A stretch of DNA of 41,885 bases, taken from positions 1 to 41,885 of the forward strand of contig JACQOE010000047.1 in the NCBI GenBank assembly GCA_016202695.1, read 5' to 3'. This document shows, one piece after another, positions 1-8,414 of this stretch (within the stretch, counting starts at the first letter, position 1; the number at the start of each line of letters is the position of its first letter). A model generated the notes under the pieces. The model did not search any database. It was given only the letters and a program-made list of their open reading frames with translations, and was not told the DNA's origin. Origin of the DNA: Pseudomonadota bacterium (GTDB lineage: Bacteria > Pseudomonadota > Alphaproteobacteria > JACQOE01). Both the position numbers and the translations under genes were made by a program.

Positions 1-580
1 CCTGGATGGTGACGTCGAGGGCGGTGGTGGGCTCGTCGGCGATGATCAGGTCGGGCCGGTTGAGGAGCGCGATCGCGATCGCCACCCGCTGCCGCATGCC
101 TCCCGAGAACTGGTGAGGGTAGGCGCGAAGGCGCTCGTCGGGCGACGGGATTCCGACCTGGCCAAGGGCGTCGCGGGCGCGCCGGCGCGCGGTCTCGTGG
201 TCCACCTTCTCGTGGGCGAGGATCGCCTCGGTCATCTGGGTGTCGATGCGGAGCACGGGATTGAGCGTCATCATCGGGTCCTGGAAGATCATGGCCATGC
301 GCGAGCCGCGCAGCGCCCTGAGGCGCTCGTCCGGCAGGCCGACCAGGTCCTCGCCCTTGAACAGGATGCGCCCGCCGACGATGCGCCCCGGCGGATCGAC
401 GAGCCCGAGCACGGAGAAGCCGGTCACCGTCTTGCCGGAGCCCGATTCGCCGACCAGCCCCAGAACCTCGCCCTTCCCCACCGCGAAGCTCACGTCGTCG
501 ACCGCCTTGACCACCCCCTCCTTGGTGAAGAAGTGGGTTCGCAGCCCCTCCACCCTGAGCGGGACCGGGGCGACCGTCAT
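1..580 (-). CDS. ABC transporter ATP-binding protein, dipeptide/oligopeptide type (3' end off window)
   Basis: Energises uptake of peptides or similar solutes together with the two permeases encoded just upstream. The reverse-strand translation shows a Walker A motif (GESGSGKT), a Q-loop ([12 protein letters not shown], typical of the DppD/OppD class), the ABC signature FSGGMRQRV and a Walker B ([12 protein letters not shown]) close to the left edge. The ATG at 578-580 overlaps the stop of the permease gene (ATGA, 4 bp), which indicates translational coupling. About 193 residues are visible; the C-terminal part, where this class usually carries a Cys-rich oligopeptide-transporter domain, lies outside the window. 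Family assignment is firm; the substrate is unknown. Confidence 0.95.
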   Translation of the reverse strand, partial: MTVAPVPLRVEGLRTHFFTKEGVVKAVDDVSFAVGKGEVLGLVGESGSGKTVTGFSVLGLVDPPGRIVGGRILFKGEDLVGLPDERLRALRGSRMAMIFQDPMMTLNPVLRIDTQMTEAILAHEKVDHETARRRARDALGQVGIPSPDERLRAYPHQFSGGMRQRVAIAIALLNRPDLIIADEPTTALDVTIQ

Positions 581-1515
581 CTTCTCAGTCTCGGGTTGAG
601 CACGTCGCGGAGCTGGTCGCCCACCAGGTTGATCGAGACGATGACGATCAGGAGCGCGATCCCCGGATAGAGGCTGATCCAGTACTTGCCGCTCAGCATG
701 TAGCCGAAGCCGTTGGCGATCAGCAGCCCGAGCGAGGGCTCGGTGATGGGAAGCCCGATGCCGAGGAAGGAGAGCGTCGCCTCGAGCGAGATCGCGTGCG
801 CCATCTGCACGGTGACGACCACGATCAGGGGCGGCAGGCAGTTCGGCAGCAGATGGCGAAACACGATCCGCGCGTGACCGAGGGCTAGGCAGCGGGCGGC
901 CTCGACATACTCCTTTCTCCGCTCGACCAGCGCGCTTCCCCGCACGGTGCGGGCATAGTAGGCCCCCTGCACGACGACCAGCGCGAACACGATCTTGTCC
1001 ACCCCCTGACCGAGCATCGCGAGCAGGATCAGGGCGATCAGGATGGTCGGAAAACTGAGCTGCAGGTCGACCACCCGCATGATCAGGGAGTCGACCCGCC
1101 CGCCGAAATAGGCGGCGAGCAGTCCGAGCGACATGCCGATGAGAAGCGCGAGCACGGCGCTCGCCGCCCCCACCCCGAGGCTGATGCGCAGCCCGTAGAT
1201 GATGCCGCTCAGCATGTCGCGACCCTGATCGTCGGTGCCGAGGAGGTAGGTCATGCCGGATAGGCCCTTGGTGCCCGGCGGCAGCCGGTTGTCGAGGATG
1301 TCGAGCTGGGCGAGGTCATAGGGATTCTGCGGCACGACGAAATCGGCGAAGACGGCGATCCCGGCGATCGCGAGAAAGGCGACGAGGCCGAGGACCGCGA
1401 GCCGGCTCTCGGCAAAGTCGGAGGCGAAACGCCAGAGCGGCGAGGGGACCGCCGCCAGGACCTCTGCCCCGGCGTCCGTCACGGTGGCGGCCGTCGGCTC
1501 GCGGGCCTCGTTCAT
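577..1515 (-). CDS. ABC transporter permease, DppC/OppC family
   Basis: Inner-membrane permease of a dipeptide/oligopeptide/nickel-type ABC importer, 312 aa, the usual family length. After a soluble N-terminus there is a first membrane segment (residues about 35-55), a periplasmic region with the family-typical GTDDQGRDMLSG, and then a block of membrane helices. The EAA loop, which contacts the ATPase, is visible as EYVEAARCLALGHARIVFRHLLPN. The start ATG overlaps the dppB-like stop by 4 bp and the stop overlaps the ATPase start by 4 bp, so the three genes form a translationally coupled operon. Substrate is not predictable from sequence alone. Confidence 0.95.
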   Translation of the reverse strand: MNEAREPTAATVTDAGAEVLAAVPSPLWRFASDFAESRLAVLGLVAFLAIAGIAVFADFVVPQNPYDLAQLDILDNRLPPGTKGLSGMTYLLGTDDQGRDMLSGIIYGLRISLGVGAASAVLALLIGMSLGLLAAYFGGRVDSLIMRVVDLQLSFPTILIALILLAMLGQGVDKIVFALVVVQGAYYARTVRGSALVERRKEYVEAARCLALGHARIVFRHLLPNCLPPLIVVVTVQMAHAISLEATLSFLGIGLPITEPSLGLLIANGFGYMLSGKYWISLYPGIALLIVIVSINLVGDQLRDVLNPRLRR

Positions 1516-2489
1516 GCCTTGTGCTCCACCAGGCGGACGCGCGGGTCGAGAACCGAATAGAGCATGTCCACCACCAGGTTGATGGTGATGAACATGAAGA
1601 CGATGACCATCAGGTAGGCGACGATCACCGGCCGGTCGAGGACGTAGATCGACTCGATGATGAGCTTGCCCATGCCCGGCCAGGCGAAGATCGACTCGGT
1701 CACCACCGAGAACGCGACCACGCTGCCGAACTCGAGCCCGAGCACGGTGACGACCGGGATCATGATGTTCTTGAGGACGTGCACCAGGATCACCCGCGCC
1801 GGGCCGAGGCCCTTGGCGCGGGCGAACTTCACGAAGTCCATGAGCAGCACCTCGCGCATGCCGGCGCGGGTGAGCCGGATCACAAGCGACATCTTGAACA
1901 GCGCCAGGTTGGTCGCCGGCAGGACGAGATGCGTGAGCCCGTCCGGGGTAAGGAAGCTCACCGGCACTCCCAGGACCGCCACCGTCGCCCCGCGGCCGGT
2001 GGACGGCAGCCAGCCGAGCATCACCGCGAACACCATGATCAGCATCAGGCCCTGCCAGAAGGTGGGGACGCTGAAGCCGAGGATGGAGCCAGCCATGATC
2101 GTTCGCCCGGTGATCGAGTTCGGCTTGTAGCCGGCGATCATTCCGAGCGGGATGCCGAAGGCGACCGCGATCAGCATCGCCGCCAGCGCCAGCTCGAGGG
2201 TCGCCGGCATGCGCTCGAGGATCAGCCTGATCGCCGGCTCGTTGAAGACGAAGGATCTGCCGAGATTGCCCTCGACGGCGTTACCCAGGAACACGAGGTA
2301 CTGGCGCCAGAGTGGCTTGTCCAGGCCGAGCGCCCGAACCGCGCGCTCGAACTCGGCCTGATCGAAGTCGGGGTTGATGAGGATGTCGACCGGATTGCCG
2401 ATCGCATAGACGCCGAGGAAGACCGCCAGCGTCATCACAAAGACGACGACGATGCTCTGCAGCAGGCGGCGGATCAGGTAGACGGCCAT
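1512..2489 (-). CDS. ABC transporter permease, DppB/OppB family
   Basis: First gene of the minus-strand dipeptide-type importer operon, 325 aa. It starts with the characteristic MAVYLIRRLLQSIVVV membrane segment, followed by a periplasmic loop (NPDFDQAEFERAVRALGLD) and several helices. The EAA-type loop (DFVKFARAKGLGPARVILVHVLKN) is near residue 220. It ends with the family-typical DPRVRL. The ATG is at 2487-2489. The gene is divergent from the solute-binding protein at 2829, so the shared 339-bp interval probably carries the promoters of both units. Confidence 0.95.
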   Translation of the reverse strand: MAVYLIRRLLQSIVVVFVMTLAVFLGVYAIGNPVDILINPDFDQAEFERAVRALGLDKPLWRQYLVFLGNAVEGNLGRSFVFNEPAIRLILERMPATLELALAAMLIAVAFGIPLGMIAGYKPNSITGRTIMAGSILGFSVPTFWQGLMLIMVFAVMLGWLPSTGRGATVAVLGVPVSFLTPDGLTHLVLPATNLALFKMSLVIRLTRAGMREVLLMDFVKFARAKGLGPARVILVHVLKNIMIPVVTVLGLEFGSVVAFSVVTESIFAWPGMGKLIIESIYVLDRPVIVAYLMVIVFMFITINLVVDMLYSVLDPRVRLVEHKA

Positions 2490-2828
2490 GCCACGGCTCG
2501 CGCCCCGCGCCCGGGCCGAAGGCCGATGCCTCGCGCATCCGGTCCGGGCGGCGGGGGAATCCCCCAGGGAAGCGGTCTTTGCTCACTGTATAGCATCGGC
2601 AGGCCCCTCCCCAACAGCGGCTTGGCGCGATGCGGCGAGGCCGCACCGCGGGGGCTTCCGGCTGGCGGCCGGTCTCGGCCTTGTGTTAAGGTTCCGGGGT
2701 TCCGGGGAGGGCCTTCGGTCGGTTCAAGGGGGTGGCGGCGTCGGCGCGCGCCGACCCGCGACGGGCGACCGGAGCCCGGCGGCCCTCGCTCCGGAAGCCG
2801 ACGAAAGACACCATCAGGAGGCACCGCG
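2490..2828. promoter_or_regulatory. Divergent intergenic region between permease operon and binding protein
   Basis: A 339-bp gap between divergent start codons with no credible gene. The only less GC-rich patches are around 2576-2600 (containing CACTGTATAGCA, which read on the minus strand gives TGCTATACA, a possible extended -10) and around 2679-2700 (CTTGTGTTAAGG on the plus strand). Promoters for both the dppBCD-like operon and the binding protein should lie here by position. Neither candidate has a convincing -35 partner, so this is an expectation from gene layout rather than a mapped promoter. Confidence 0.4.
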
Positions 2829-4400
2829 ATGCGGAGATTGCAGGCCTTGGCGGCGTTGCTGGGGGCCATCCTCTTCCTTGCCGGCGCCGCGGGCGCGGCC
2901 GAACTCACCATCGGCCTCGCCGTCGAGCCGACCTCGGTCGACCCCCACTTCCACAACCTCACGCCCAACGAGGCGGCGAGCAAGCACATTTTCGAGAAGC
3001 TCATCGACCAGAACGAGAAGCAGCAGCTCAGGCCCGGGCTGGCGGTCTCGTGGAAGCCGATCGACGACCTCACCTGGGAGTTCAAGCTGCGCCAGGGCGT
3101 GCGTTGGCACGACGGCACGCCGTTCACCGCGGCGGACGTCCGGTTCACCGTCGAGCGCGCGCCCAAGGTCCCGAACAGCCCCTCGGGCTACGGCATCTAT
3201 CTCAATCAGATCAAGGAGGTGCAGGTCGTCGACGACCACACCGTCCGGCTCAAGACGGCCGCGCCCTACCCGCTGATGGCGACTGACATCAGCACCATCG
3301 CCATCGTCTCCAAGAAGCACGGCGAGGGGGCGACGACCGCCGACTACAACAGCGGCAAGGCGGCGGTCGGCACTGGCCCCTACAAGTTCGAGCGCTTCAC
3401 GCCCGGGGACCGCTACGTGTTCGTGCGCAACTCGGACTACTGGGGACCGAAGGCCGAGTGGGACCGGGTGACGCTGCGCTTCATCAAGAACGATTCGGCC
3501 CGGGTCGCGGCGCTGCTCGCCGGCGACGTGGACGTGATCGAGCAGGTTCCCACCGCCGATATCGAGAACCTGAAGAAGAACCCGAAGGTGGCGCTCTCGC
3601 AGGGCGTCTCGAACCGGGTGATCTTCCTGCACATGGATCACGCGCGCGACGACTCGCCCTTCGCCAAGGCCAAGGACGGCGGCCCGATCAAGAACCCGCT
3701 CAGGGACCTGCGCGTGCGCAAGGCGATCTCCAAGGCGATCAACCGGCAGGCGATCATCGAGCGGGTGATGGAGGGGGTGGCTCTTCCGGCGGCCCAGCTC
3801 CTGCCCGAGGGTTTCTTCGGCGTCAGCCCCAAGCTCGAGCCCGAGAAGTACGATCCCGAGGGGGCGAAGAAGCTCCTCGCCGAGGCGGGGCTTGCCAACG
3901 GCTTCCGGGTGACGCTGCACGGGCCCAACGACCGCTACATCAATGATGCCAAGATCGCCCAGGCCGTGGCCCAGATGCTCACCCGCGTCGGCATCCAGAC
4001 CGAGGTGCAGACCATGCCGGCGAGCGTGTTCTTCGCCCGCGGCTCGAAGCTCGAGTTCAGCTTCCTGCTGGTCGGCTGGGGCGCGGGGTCGGGCGAGGCC
4101 TCCTCGCCCTTGAAGTCGCTGCTCGCCACCTTCGACAAGGACAAGGGGCGCGGAGCCTCGAACCGCGGCCGCTACTCCAATCCGGAGATGGACCGCCTGC
4201 TCGAGCAGGCGCTGGTCACGGTCGACGACGGAAAGCGCGAGGCCCTGTTGCAGCGGGCGACCGAGCTGGCGATCAACGACCTCGGCATCATCCCGCTCCA
4301 CTTCCAGGTTAACACCTGGGCGGCGCGCAGGGGCCTTCGCTACGTTCCGCGCACCGACGAGCACACGCTGGCGACGTCGGTGACGCGCGAGGGCGCGTAG
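2829..4400 (+). CDS. ABC transporter substrate-binding protein, SBP_bac_5 (DppA/OppA) family
   Basis: Periplasmic solute receptor for the adjacent importer, 523 aa. The start at 2829 is set by a strong ribosome binding site (AGGAGG, 2816-2821) and by a clear Sec signal peptide (residues 1-23, ending AGAAGA before AELTIG). The mature start, with EPTSVDPHFHN, is the standard SBP_bac_5 beginning. Conserved blocks include the WHDGTPFTAADV region and the GTGPYKFERFTPGDRY block. The open frame extends upstream to 1521 but that part is antisense to dppB and is not coding. Ligand unknown: this family binds peptides, nickel, opines and many other solutes. Confidence 0.95.
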   Translation: MRRLQALAALLGAILFLAGAAGAAELTIGLAVEPTSVDPHFHNLTPNEAASKHIFEKLIDQNEKQQLRPGLAVSWKPIDDLTWEFKLRQGVRWHDGTPFTAADVRFTVERAPKVPNSPSGYGIYLNQIKEVQVVDDHTVRLKTAAPYPLMATDISTIAIVSKKHGEGATTADYNSGKAAVGTGPYKFERFTPGDRYVFVRNSDYWGPKAEWDRVTLRFIKNDSARVAALLAGDVDVIEQVPTADIENLKKNPKVALSQGVSNRVIFLHMDHARDDSPFAKAKDGGPIKNPLRDLRVRKAISKAINRQAIIERVMEGVALPAAQLLPEGFFGVSPKLEPEKYDPEGAKKLLAEAGLANGFRVTLHGPNDRYINDAKIAQAVAQMLTRVGIQTEVQTMPASVFFARGSKLEFSFLLVGWGAGSGEASSPLKSLLATFDKDKGRGASNRGRYSNPEMDRLLEQALVTVDDGKREALLQRATELAINDLGIIPLHFQVNTWAARRGLRYVPRTDEHTLATSVTREGA

Positions 4401-4441
4401 GGGGCGACCGCCCGGCGTCCGGCGGGGCGGGGGCCGCCGGC

Positions 4442-5233
4442 ATGGAGCTCGGGCTGGAAGGCAAGCGGGCGCTGGTGGTGGCGGCGAGCAAGGGGCTCGG
4501 CTACGCGGTCGCCCGAGCGCTCGCCGCCGAGGGCGCGCGCCTCGCGATCGCCAGCTCCAACGAGGAGAACATCGCCCGCGCGGCCCGCGCGCTCGCCGCC
4601 GCGACCGGGGCGGAGGTGGCCGGCCTCGTCGCCGACCTCGCCGATCCGGCGGGAATGGACGGGCTCGCCCAGCGGGCGCGCGCGGCGCTCGGCGGCATCG
4701 ACATCCTGGTCCACAACCACGGCGGCCCCACCCTCGGCCACGCCGCGGCGATCGCGCCCGAGGTGCTCGCCCGGCACTTCGCCATCATGCTGGCGAGCCC
4801 GATCCGACTGACCGGGCGCGTGCTCCCCGAGATGCGGGCCCGGCGCTGGGGGCGCATCCTGGTGGTGGGGGCGCAGAGCATGATCCAGCCCTTTGCGTTC
4901 AAGGCCATGGACAACGTCCTTCGGCCGGCGATCGCCGGCTACGTGAAGGCGCTCGCCAACGAGGTCGCGGCCGACGGCGTCACCGTCAACGTCATCATGC
5001 CGGGGCTCTTTGTCACCGACCGGGTGAGGTCCTCGAACGAGCTCACCTCGCGCGAACTCGGCATCAGCGAGGAGGAGTTCATGCGCCGGCGCCTGGCCGC
5101 GATCCCCGCCGGCCGGCCCGGGCGGCTGGAGGATTTCGGCGCGCTCGCGGCGTTCGTCGCCAGCGAGCGGGCGGCGTACATGACGGGAAGCATCTTCCGC
5201 GCCGAAGGCGGCGTGGTCAGGAGCATCATTTGA
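4442..5233 (+). CDS. SDR-fold oxidoreductase-like protein without the Tyr-x-x-x-Lys motif
   Basis: Member of the classical short-chain dehydrogenase/reductase fold, 263 aa. The nucleotide-binding start is altered (AASKGLG, residues 14-20, instead of TGxxxGxG). The NNAG motif is NHGG (92-95). A catalytic-type serine is present (Ser146 in GAQS). The stretch where the catalytic Tyr and Lys should be, about residues 150-166, contains no tyrosine; by alignment to the following AGYVKALA helix, the Tyr and Lys positions are Asp157 and Arg161. It ends with the normal SDR cofactor/substrate region (VIMPGLFVTD, GRPGRLEDFGALAAF). It follows the ABC binding protein by 41 bp and is probably cotranscribed. 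Reductase activity is uncertain. Confidence 0.9.
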   Translation: MELGLEGKRALVVAASKGLGYAVARALAAEGARLAIASSNEENIARAARALAAATGAEVAGLVADLADPAGMDGLAQRARAALGGIDILVHNHGGPTLGHAAAIAPEVLARHFAIMLASPIRLTGRVLPEMRARRWGRILVVGAQSMIQPFAFKAMDNVLRPAIAGYVKALANEVAADGVTVNVIMPGLFVTDRVRSSNELTSRELGISEEEFMRRRLAAIPAGRPGRLEDFGALAAFVASERAAYMTGSIFRAEGGVVRSII

Positions 5234-5255
5234 TTGCCGGCGCGGCGCCGGTCGC

Positions 5256-5588
5256 TCACGGAGACTTCGACGGCTGCGCCACCGGCACCTCGAGATCGAT
5301 GAGGGGCGCCCACTGCTGCGACCCGAACACCGACGCGTCGCCGAAGTCGCCGCAGGATACGTCGCGGATCATGGTGAACTTGATCATGCGCGCGGCGTCG
5401 TACCGATAGACCGACCGGATGCGCTCCACCGGCACGCCGTAGAGCCCGGCGAACGTCTCCTTGGTGAAGACCCCCGAGCGGCAGGCGCGATCGTAGGACT
5501 CCTTGTCCTTGAACAGCATGTCGAAGGTGACGAGATAAGGTCCGGCGTTCTTGCTGAACAGGAACGTGACCATGTCGATCAGCTTCAT
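5256..5588 (-). CDS. DUF4387 family protein
   Basis: Protein of 110 aa recognisable as DUF4387 by the N-terminal block (MKLIDMVTFLFSKNAGPY), the FDMLFKD segment and the centre YRYDAARMIKFTMIRD. Function is not established. The family is typically encoded next to AtuA-like (DUF1446) proteins, as here: the AtuA-family stop is 32 bp upstream on the same strand. The ATG at 5588 gives a full-length family member; the longer open frame to 6425 is antisense-frame shadow over the AtuA gene. It ends convergently 22 bp from the SDR gene. Likely an accessory or second subunit of the AtuA-family enzyme (inference from conserved neighbourhood). Confidence 0.85.
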   Translation of the reverse strand: MKLIDMVTFLFSKNAGPYLVTFDMLFKDKESYDRACRSGVFTKETFAGLYGVPVERIRSVYRYDAARMIKFTMIRDVSCGDFGDASVFGSQQWAPLIDLEVPVAQPSKSP

Positions 5589-5620
5589 GGCGCGGCATTC
5601 CTTCTCGTGCGGTCCCCGCC

Positions 5621-6991
5621 TCAAACCTGTCGGTACTCGATCGGGAACAGGCCGAGGAGATCCCGGGGCGATTCCAGCTCGACGACGTGCATCACGCTGA
5701 AGCGGTAGACACCGCCGTTGTCGTTGACGAGCGGCGAGAACGGGAAGGCGATGTGGGCGGTGCGCGTCTTCGCCCCCTCGTAGGCAAAGCCGATCATGCG
5801 CGCCTCCAGCAGCGCGGCGATGTCGTGGGCGCGCTTCTGGCTCGGCGCCAGCACCTGGACGAGGATCCCGACCTCGTGCAGGTCGTCGCGGTTCCGCCTC
5901 GGCTCCATCGCGCCGAGGATGCCGTCGCGACCGTAGATCTTCCAGTCGAGCCGGTAGTCGGTGGCGCCGCCCTCCAGCTCGGCGACCTGCGCCTCGCAGC
6001 CTGCGATGTAGCTGTCGATCTGGCGGATCAGGAACGGATCGCGCGTCGCCCCCACCAGATAGGAGCGATACCCGCGCAGCTCCGCCCCCTCGAAGCGGAG
6101 CGTCGGGTGATCGCGGCGGATGAAGCGGGTGCCGCGCACGCGCGTAGCGGTTTCGTTCTCGATCGCCTCCAGCTCCACCGCCGAGAAGTCGAGGGTGCCC
6201 TCCGGTTCCTCCTGCAGGAACGGGTGCTCGACCTCGTAGACCATGTGGCTGGAGAGCGAGCGCGGCGTCACCCGGCGCATCGGGTTGGGCGAGCGCAGCA
6301 CGAACTCGTCCCTGGTCAGCGTCGCCATCACCACGTCGCGCCCGGTCGGCGGCATCGCCGACATCGCCGCGCATTCGAGGATCTTGCCCATGTGCATGGA
6401 AAGGCCGCGGTCCATCCCCTTCCACACGCCGAAGCTGCCGAAGATCGCCGAGTCGCAGGACCGTCCGGCGACGATCACCTCGGCGCCCGCATCGAGGGCC
6501 TCGATATAGGGGCCGGTGCCCATCTGCGCGACGATCGCCGAGCAGGCGTCGATGGTCTGCGCCGTCAGCTCGTCGACGCCCGCGAACGGCTTGACCCGTC
6601 CGTCCCGCAAAGCCTTGTGCAGATAGGCCTTGTCCTGATCGGCATGGATGACGGCGAGCTTGAAGTGCAGCCCCTCCTCGCGCGCGATCTCGTGGAGGAT
6701 CTCCAGGGTCCAGTCGACATGCGGCTTGGCGCCGGCAAGCCCGGCGCTGCCCACCAGGAGCGGGATGCGCGCCCCGAGCGCCGCCCTGAGGAGCAGGCCG
6801 AGATCGCGCTTCATCGACAGGCGCGACTGATACATCTCGCCGGCGCCGAGATAGTAGGGGCCGCAGTCGGTCGACCCCGAATCGGCGCCGATCATCGACG
6901 GCCCGAGCGCCATCGCCTTGGCGAGCGATTCCGCGTTGATGCCGTAGCCGAGGATGGCGATCGGGCTGACGATGCGGACTTCATCATCCAT
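5621..6991 (-). CDS. AtuA-family protein (DUF1446, acyclic terpene utilisation)
   Basis: Protein of 456 aa with the DUF1446/AtuA hallmarks: GYGINAESLAKAM near the N-terminus, GADSGSTDCGPYYLG (about residues 35-49), LLVGSAGLAGAKPHVDW, and AEVIVAGRSCDSAIF. AtuA was named from the acyclic terpene (citronellol/geraniol) utilisation cluster of pseudomonads, but most relatives have no tested reaction, so no substrate is assigned. No other terpene-utilisation genes (biotin-dependent carboxylase, atuB-H) are visible here. It lies between a cupin gene (73 bp upstream) and DUF4387 (32 bp downstream), all on the minus strand, forming a probable three-gene catabolic operon next to a dipeptide-type ABC importer. 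Confidence 0.9.
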   Translation of the reverse strand: MDDEVRIVSPIAILGYGINAESLAKAMALGPSMIGADSGSTDCGPYYLGAGEMYQSRLSMKRDLGLLLRAALGARIPLLVGSAGLAGAKPHVDWTLEILHEIAREEGLHFKLAVIHADQDKAYLHKALRDGRVKPFAGVDELTAQTIDACSAIVAQMGTGPYIEALDAGAEVIVAGRSCDSAIFGSFGVWKGMDRGLSMHMGKILECAAMSAMPPTGRDVVMATLTRDEFVLRSPNPMRRVTPRSLSSHMVYEVEHPFLQEEPEGTLDFSAVELEAIENETATRVRGTRFIRRDHPTLRFEGAELRGYRSYLVGATRDPFLIRQIDSYIAGCEAQVAELEGGATDYRLDWKIYGRDGILGAMEPRRNRDDLHEVGILVQVLAPSQKRAHDIAALLEARMIGFAYEGAKTRTAHIAFPFSPLVNDNGGVYRFSVMHVVELESPRDLLGLFPIEYRQV

Positions 6992-7064
6992 GACGTTCCA
7001 TCCGTTCGTTCATTCGCCGCGCGCCCGGCGCGGCACGTCTTCGATCAATGAGGAAGGCGCGGAG

Positions 7065-7472
7065 TCAGGGCGGCGACCGGTTCACGTCCTGGCGCGGCAG
7101 TTTCTCCCGGTAGTAGCAGACCTGGAGCGACAGGTAGCCCCGCTCGGAGCGGAAGGGGCCATGCGGCACCCCGGCCGGCCGGCAGACATAGTGGTTGCGC
7201 GTAATCCGCTGTCGGACGCTTCCGTCCTCGTTCAGCCAGAGGAGCTCGCCGTCGAGCGCGATCACCTCCTCCACATAGTCGTGGACCTGGACGCGGTCGA
7301 GGAGGGCGCCCGGCCGGAAGCGGGTGAGCGTGGTGCGATGGCCGGTCTTTCCGATCTCGTCGAGGGCGCCCGCGAGCACCTTGTACTCCACGCCCTCGGG
7401 GTAGCCGGGGGCGCGAATCCAGCCCGCGTGGAGGTCGAGGGGGGCGAAATCCCCGTCGGGCGGCATCTTCAC
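7065..7472 (-). CDS. Cupin-domain protein
   Basis: Small single-domain cupin, 135 aa. The two cupin motifs are visible: VHDYVEEVIALDGEL (motif 1, with His and Glu ligands) and CRPAGVPHGPF (motif 2, with the metal-ligand His). It is probably a metal-dependent small-molecule enzyme or sensor of the ChrR-like cupin type. The start is a GTG at 7470-7472, chosen because GGAG lies 8 nt upstream; an in-frame ATG two codons later (7464-7466) is the alternative. First gene of the minus-strand unit cupin / AtuA / DUF4387. Confidence 0.85.
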   Translation of the reverse strand: MKMPPDGDFAPLDLHAGWIRAPGYPEGVEYKVLAGALDEIGKTGHRTTLTRFRPGALLDRVQVHDYVEEVIALDGELLWLNEDGSVRQRITRNHYVCRPAGVPHGPFRSERGYLSLQVCYYREKLPRQDVNRSPP

Positions 7473-7726
7473 GGCCGGGTCTCCTCTCCCTGATGGCTGC
7501 CTCCGGCGAGCTTAAGGCCCCGGCGGCCGGCGGCAAGCACAAGTCGCATCGAACCGCCGATTATCCAGCGAATTCTTCTCGGGTGCGGGCCGATCCCTCG
7601 CGCGCGGGCCGGTCCCTCGCGCGCGGCCGCGGTCAACCGCATGGAAATTCCGCCCCCGCCTCACGATATGAGAAGTCATCCGCTTCTTGCGGCGTGACCC
7701 TGCGCATCATCCGATCGGGGCCGGAC

Positions 7727-7876
7727 ATGGCACAGCCTGGGAAAACGACGCGGCCGGGACCGCAGAAGCCGGCGAAGCAGCCGTGGAACACGAACAACAG
7801 GCGTCTCGCCGAGCAAACCCGGAAGTTTCTCGGCAAACACTACGCGAACAAGTACCGGGTCGGAAAACGCGGGTAG
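7727..7876 (+). CDS. Small basic hypothetical protein (49 aa)
   Basis: Not a family I recognise. It encodes 49 residues, strongly basic, with a Pro/Lys-rich first half (TTRPGPQKPAKQ) and an amphipathic basic second half (AEQTRKFLGKHYANKYRVGK). The start ATG at 7727 is preceded by a G-rich stretch (GGGGCC) that could serve as a weak ribosome binding site. Support comes from a peptide composition less Arg/Ala-dominated than the surrounding random frames. It could be a nucleic-acid-binding small protein, but this is only composition. May be spurious. Confidence 0.35.
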   Translation: MAQPGKTTRPGPQKPAKQPWNTNNRRLAEQTRKFLGKHYANKYRVGKRG

Positions 7877-8112
7877 CCGTGCTTCGGCCAGGCGGCGCGG
7901 CCAATGGGGAGGCGGGCAATGAAGGCCGTCCCTCGTTCCGGATCGGCCCGTCAACCGGCCGCCGTCGGGAGCGGCAACCGAAGTTTCGAACATCAGGGGG
8001 CGAGCCTGGGCGTCGATCCGCCGTTCGCCGCCTCGTGGACCGGTGCGGTGCTTGAAGTTCCTTCGCAGTGGGAGCAGGCTTGCCAGGCAAAGAGGCGAGG
8101 GAGCCGAGCCCG

Positions 8113-8328
8113 ATGACGCAGGCGAAGTCCGGGACCGGGATCGAGCGGCACCCCTATACCGTGGGCCTGACGGCCGTCGGCAAGCCGGGTCAGGTGACGG
8201 TGGAAGCCGAGGACGCCCTCATCGCCGCGCTCAAGGCCAAGCAGGCCCATCCCGAGGCCAGGATCACCTACGTCCGCAGGGCCAACCGGCGGGGCGACCG
8301 ACGCCATCCCCACCGCCACCTCGCGTAG
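8113..8328 (+). CDS. Small hypothetical protein (71 aa)
   Basis: Unrecognised 71-aa protein. The start at 8113 is chosen because GAGGGAGC lies about 10 nt upstream. The sequence looks like a short folded unit: HPYTVGLTAVGKPGQVTV (predicted strands), then an Ala-rich helix (EDALIAALKAKQA), a strand (ARITYVRR) and an Arg/His-rich tail ending RHPHRHLA. The His/Arg tail may bind metal or nucleic acid (inference). It precedes the FlgI-like gene by 86 bp on the same strand, and the two may be cotranscribed. Confidence 0.5.
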   Translation: MTQAKSGTGIERHPYTVGLTAVGKPGQVTVEAEDALIAALKAKQAHPEARITYVRRANRRGDRRHPHRHLA

Positions 8329-8414
8329 CGCGGTGAGGCGCGGCCCGGGTCCGGGGGGTGGACATCCGGGAAGGAGCGCGGTTCTGCCGGCCGCGATCCC
8401 GGGTCGGAGAGACC

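Noticed and set aside
1521..2828. Upstream extension of the solute-binding protein frame (about 436 codons)
   Set aside because: It is antisense to the dppB-like gene, is His/Asp/Arg-rich as expected of a reversed membrane-protein frame, and the true start has a strong ribosome binding site and signal peptide at 2829.
2814..4364. 516-codon minus-strand frame opposite the binding protein
   Set aside because: Composition is Arg/Leu/Gly/Asp-rich with no motif, and it mirrors a firmly identified gene on the other strand.
5687..7051. 454-codon plus-strand frame opposite the AtuA gene
   Set aside because: Antisense shadow, rich in His/Arg/Asp; no recognisable domain, while the minus strand encodes a clear AtuA-family protein.
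8358..8414. Earlier ATG for the FlgI-like gene
   Set aside because: It would put 19 polar residues before the signal peptide; the ATG at 8415 gives a normal export signal.
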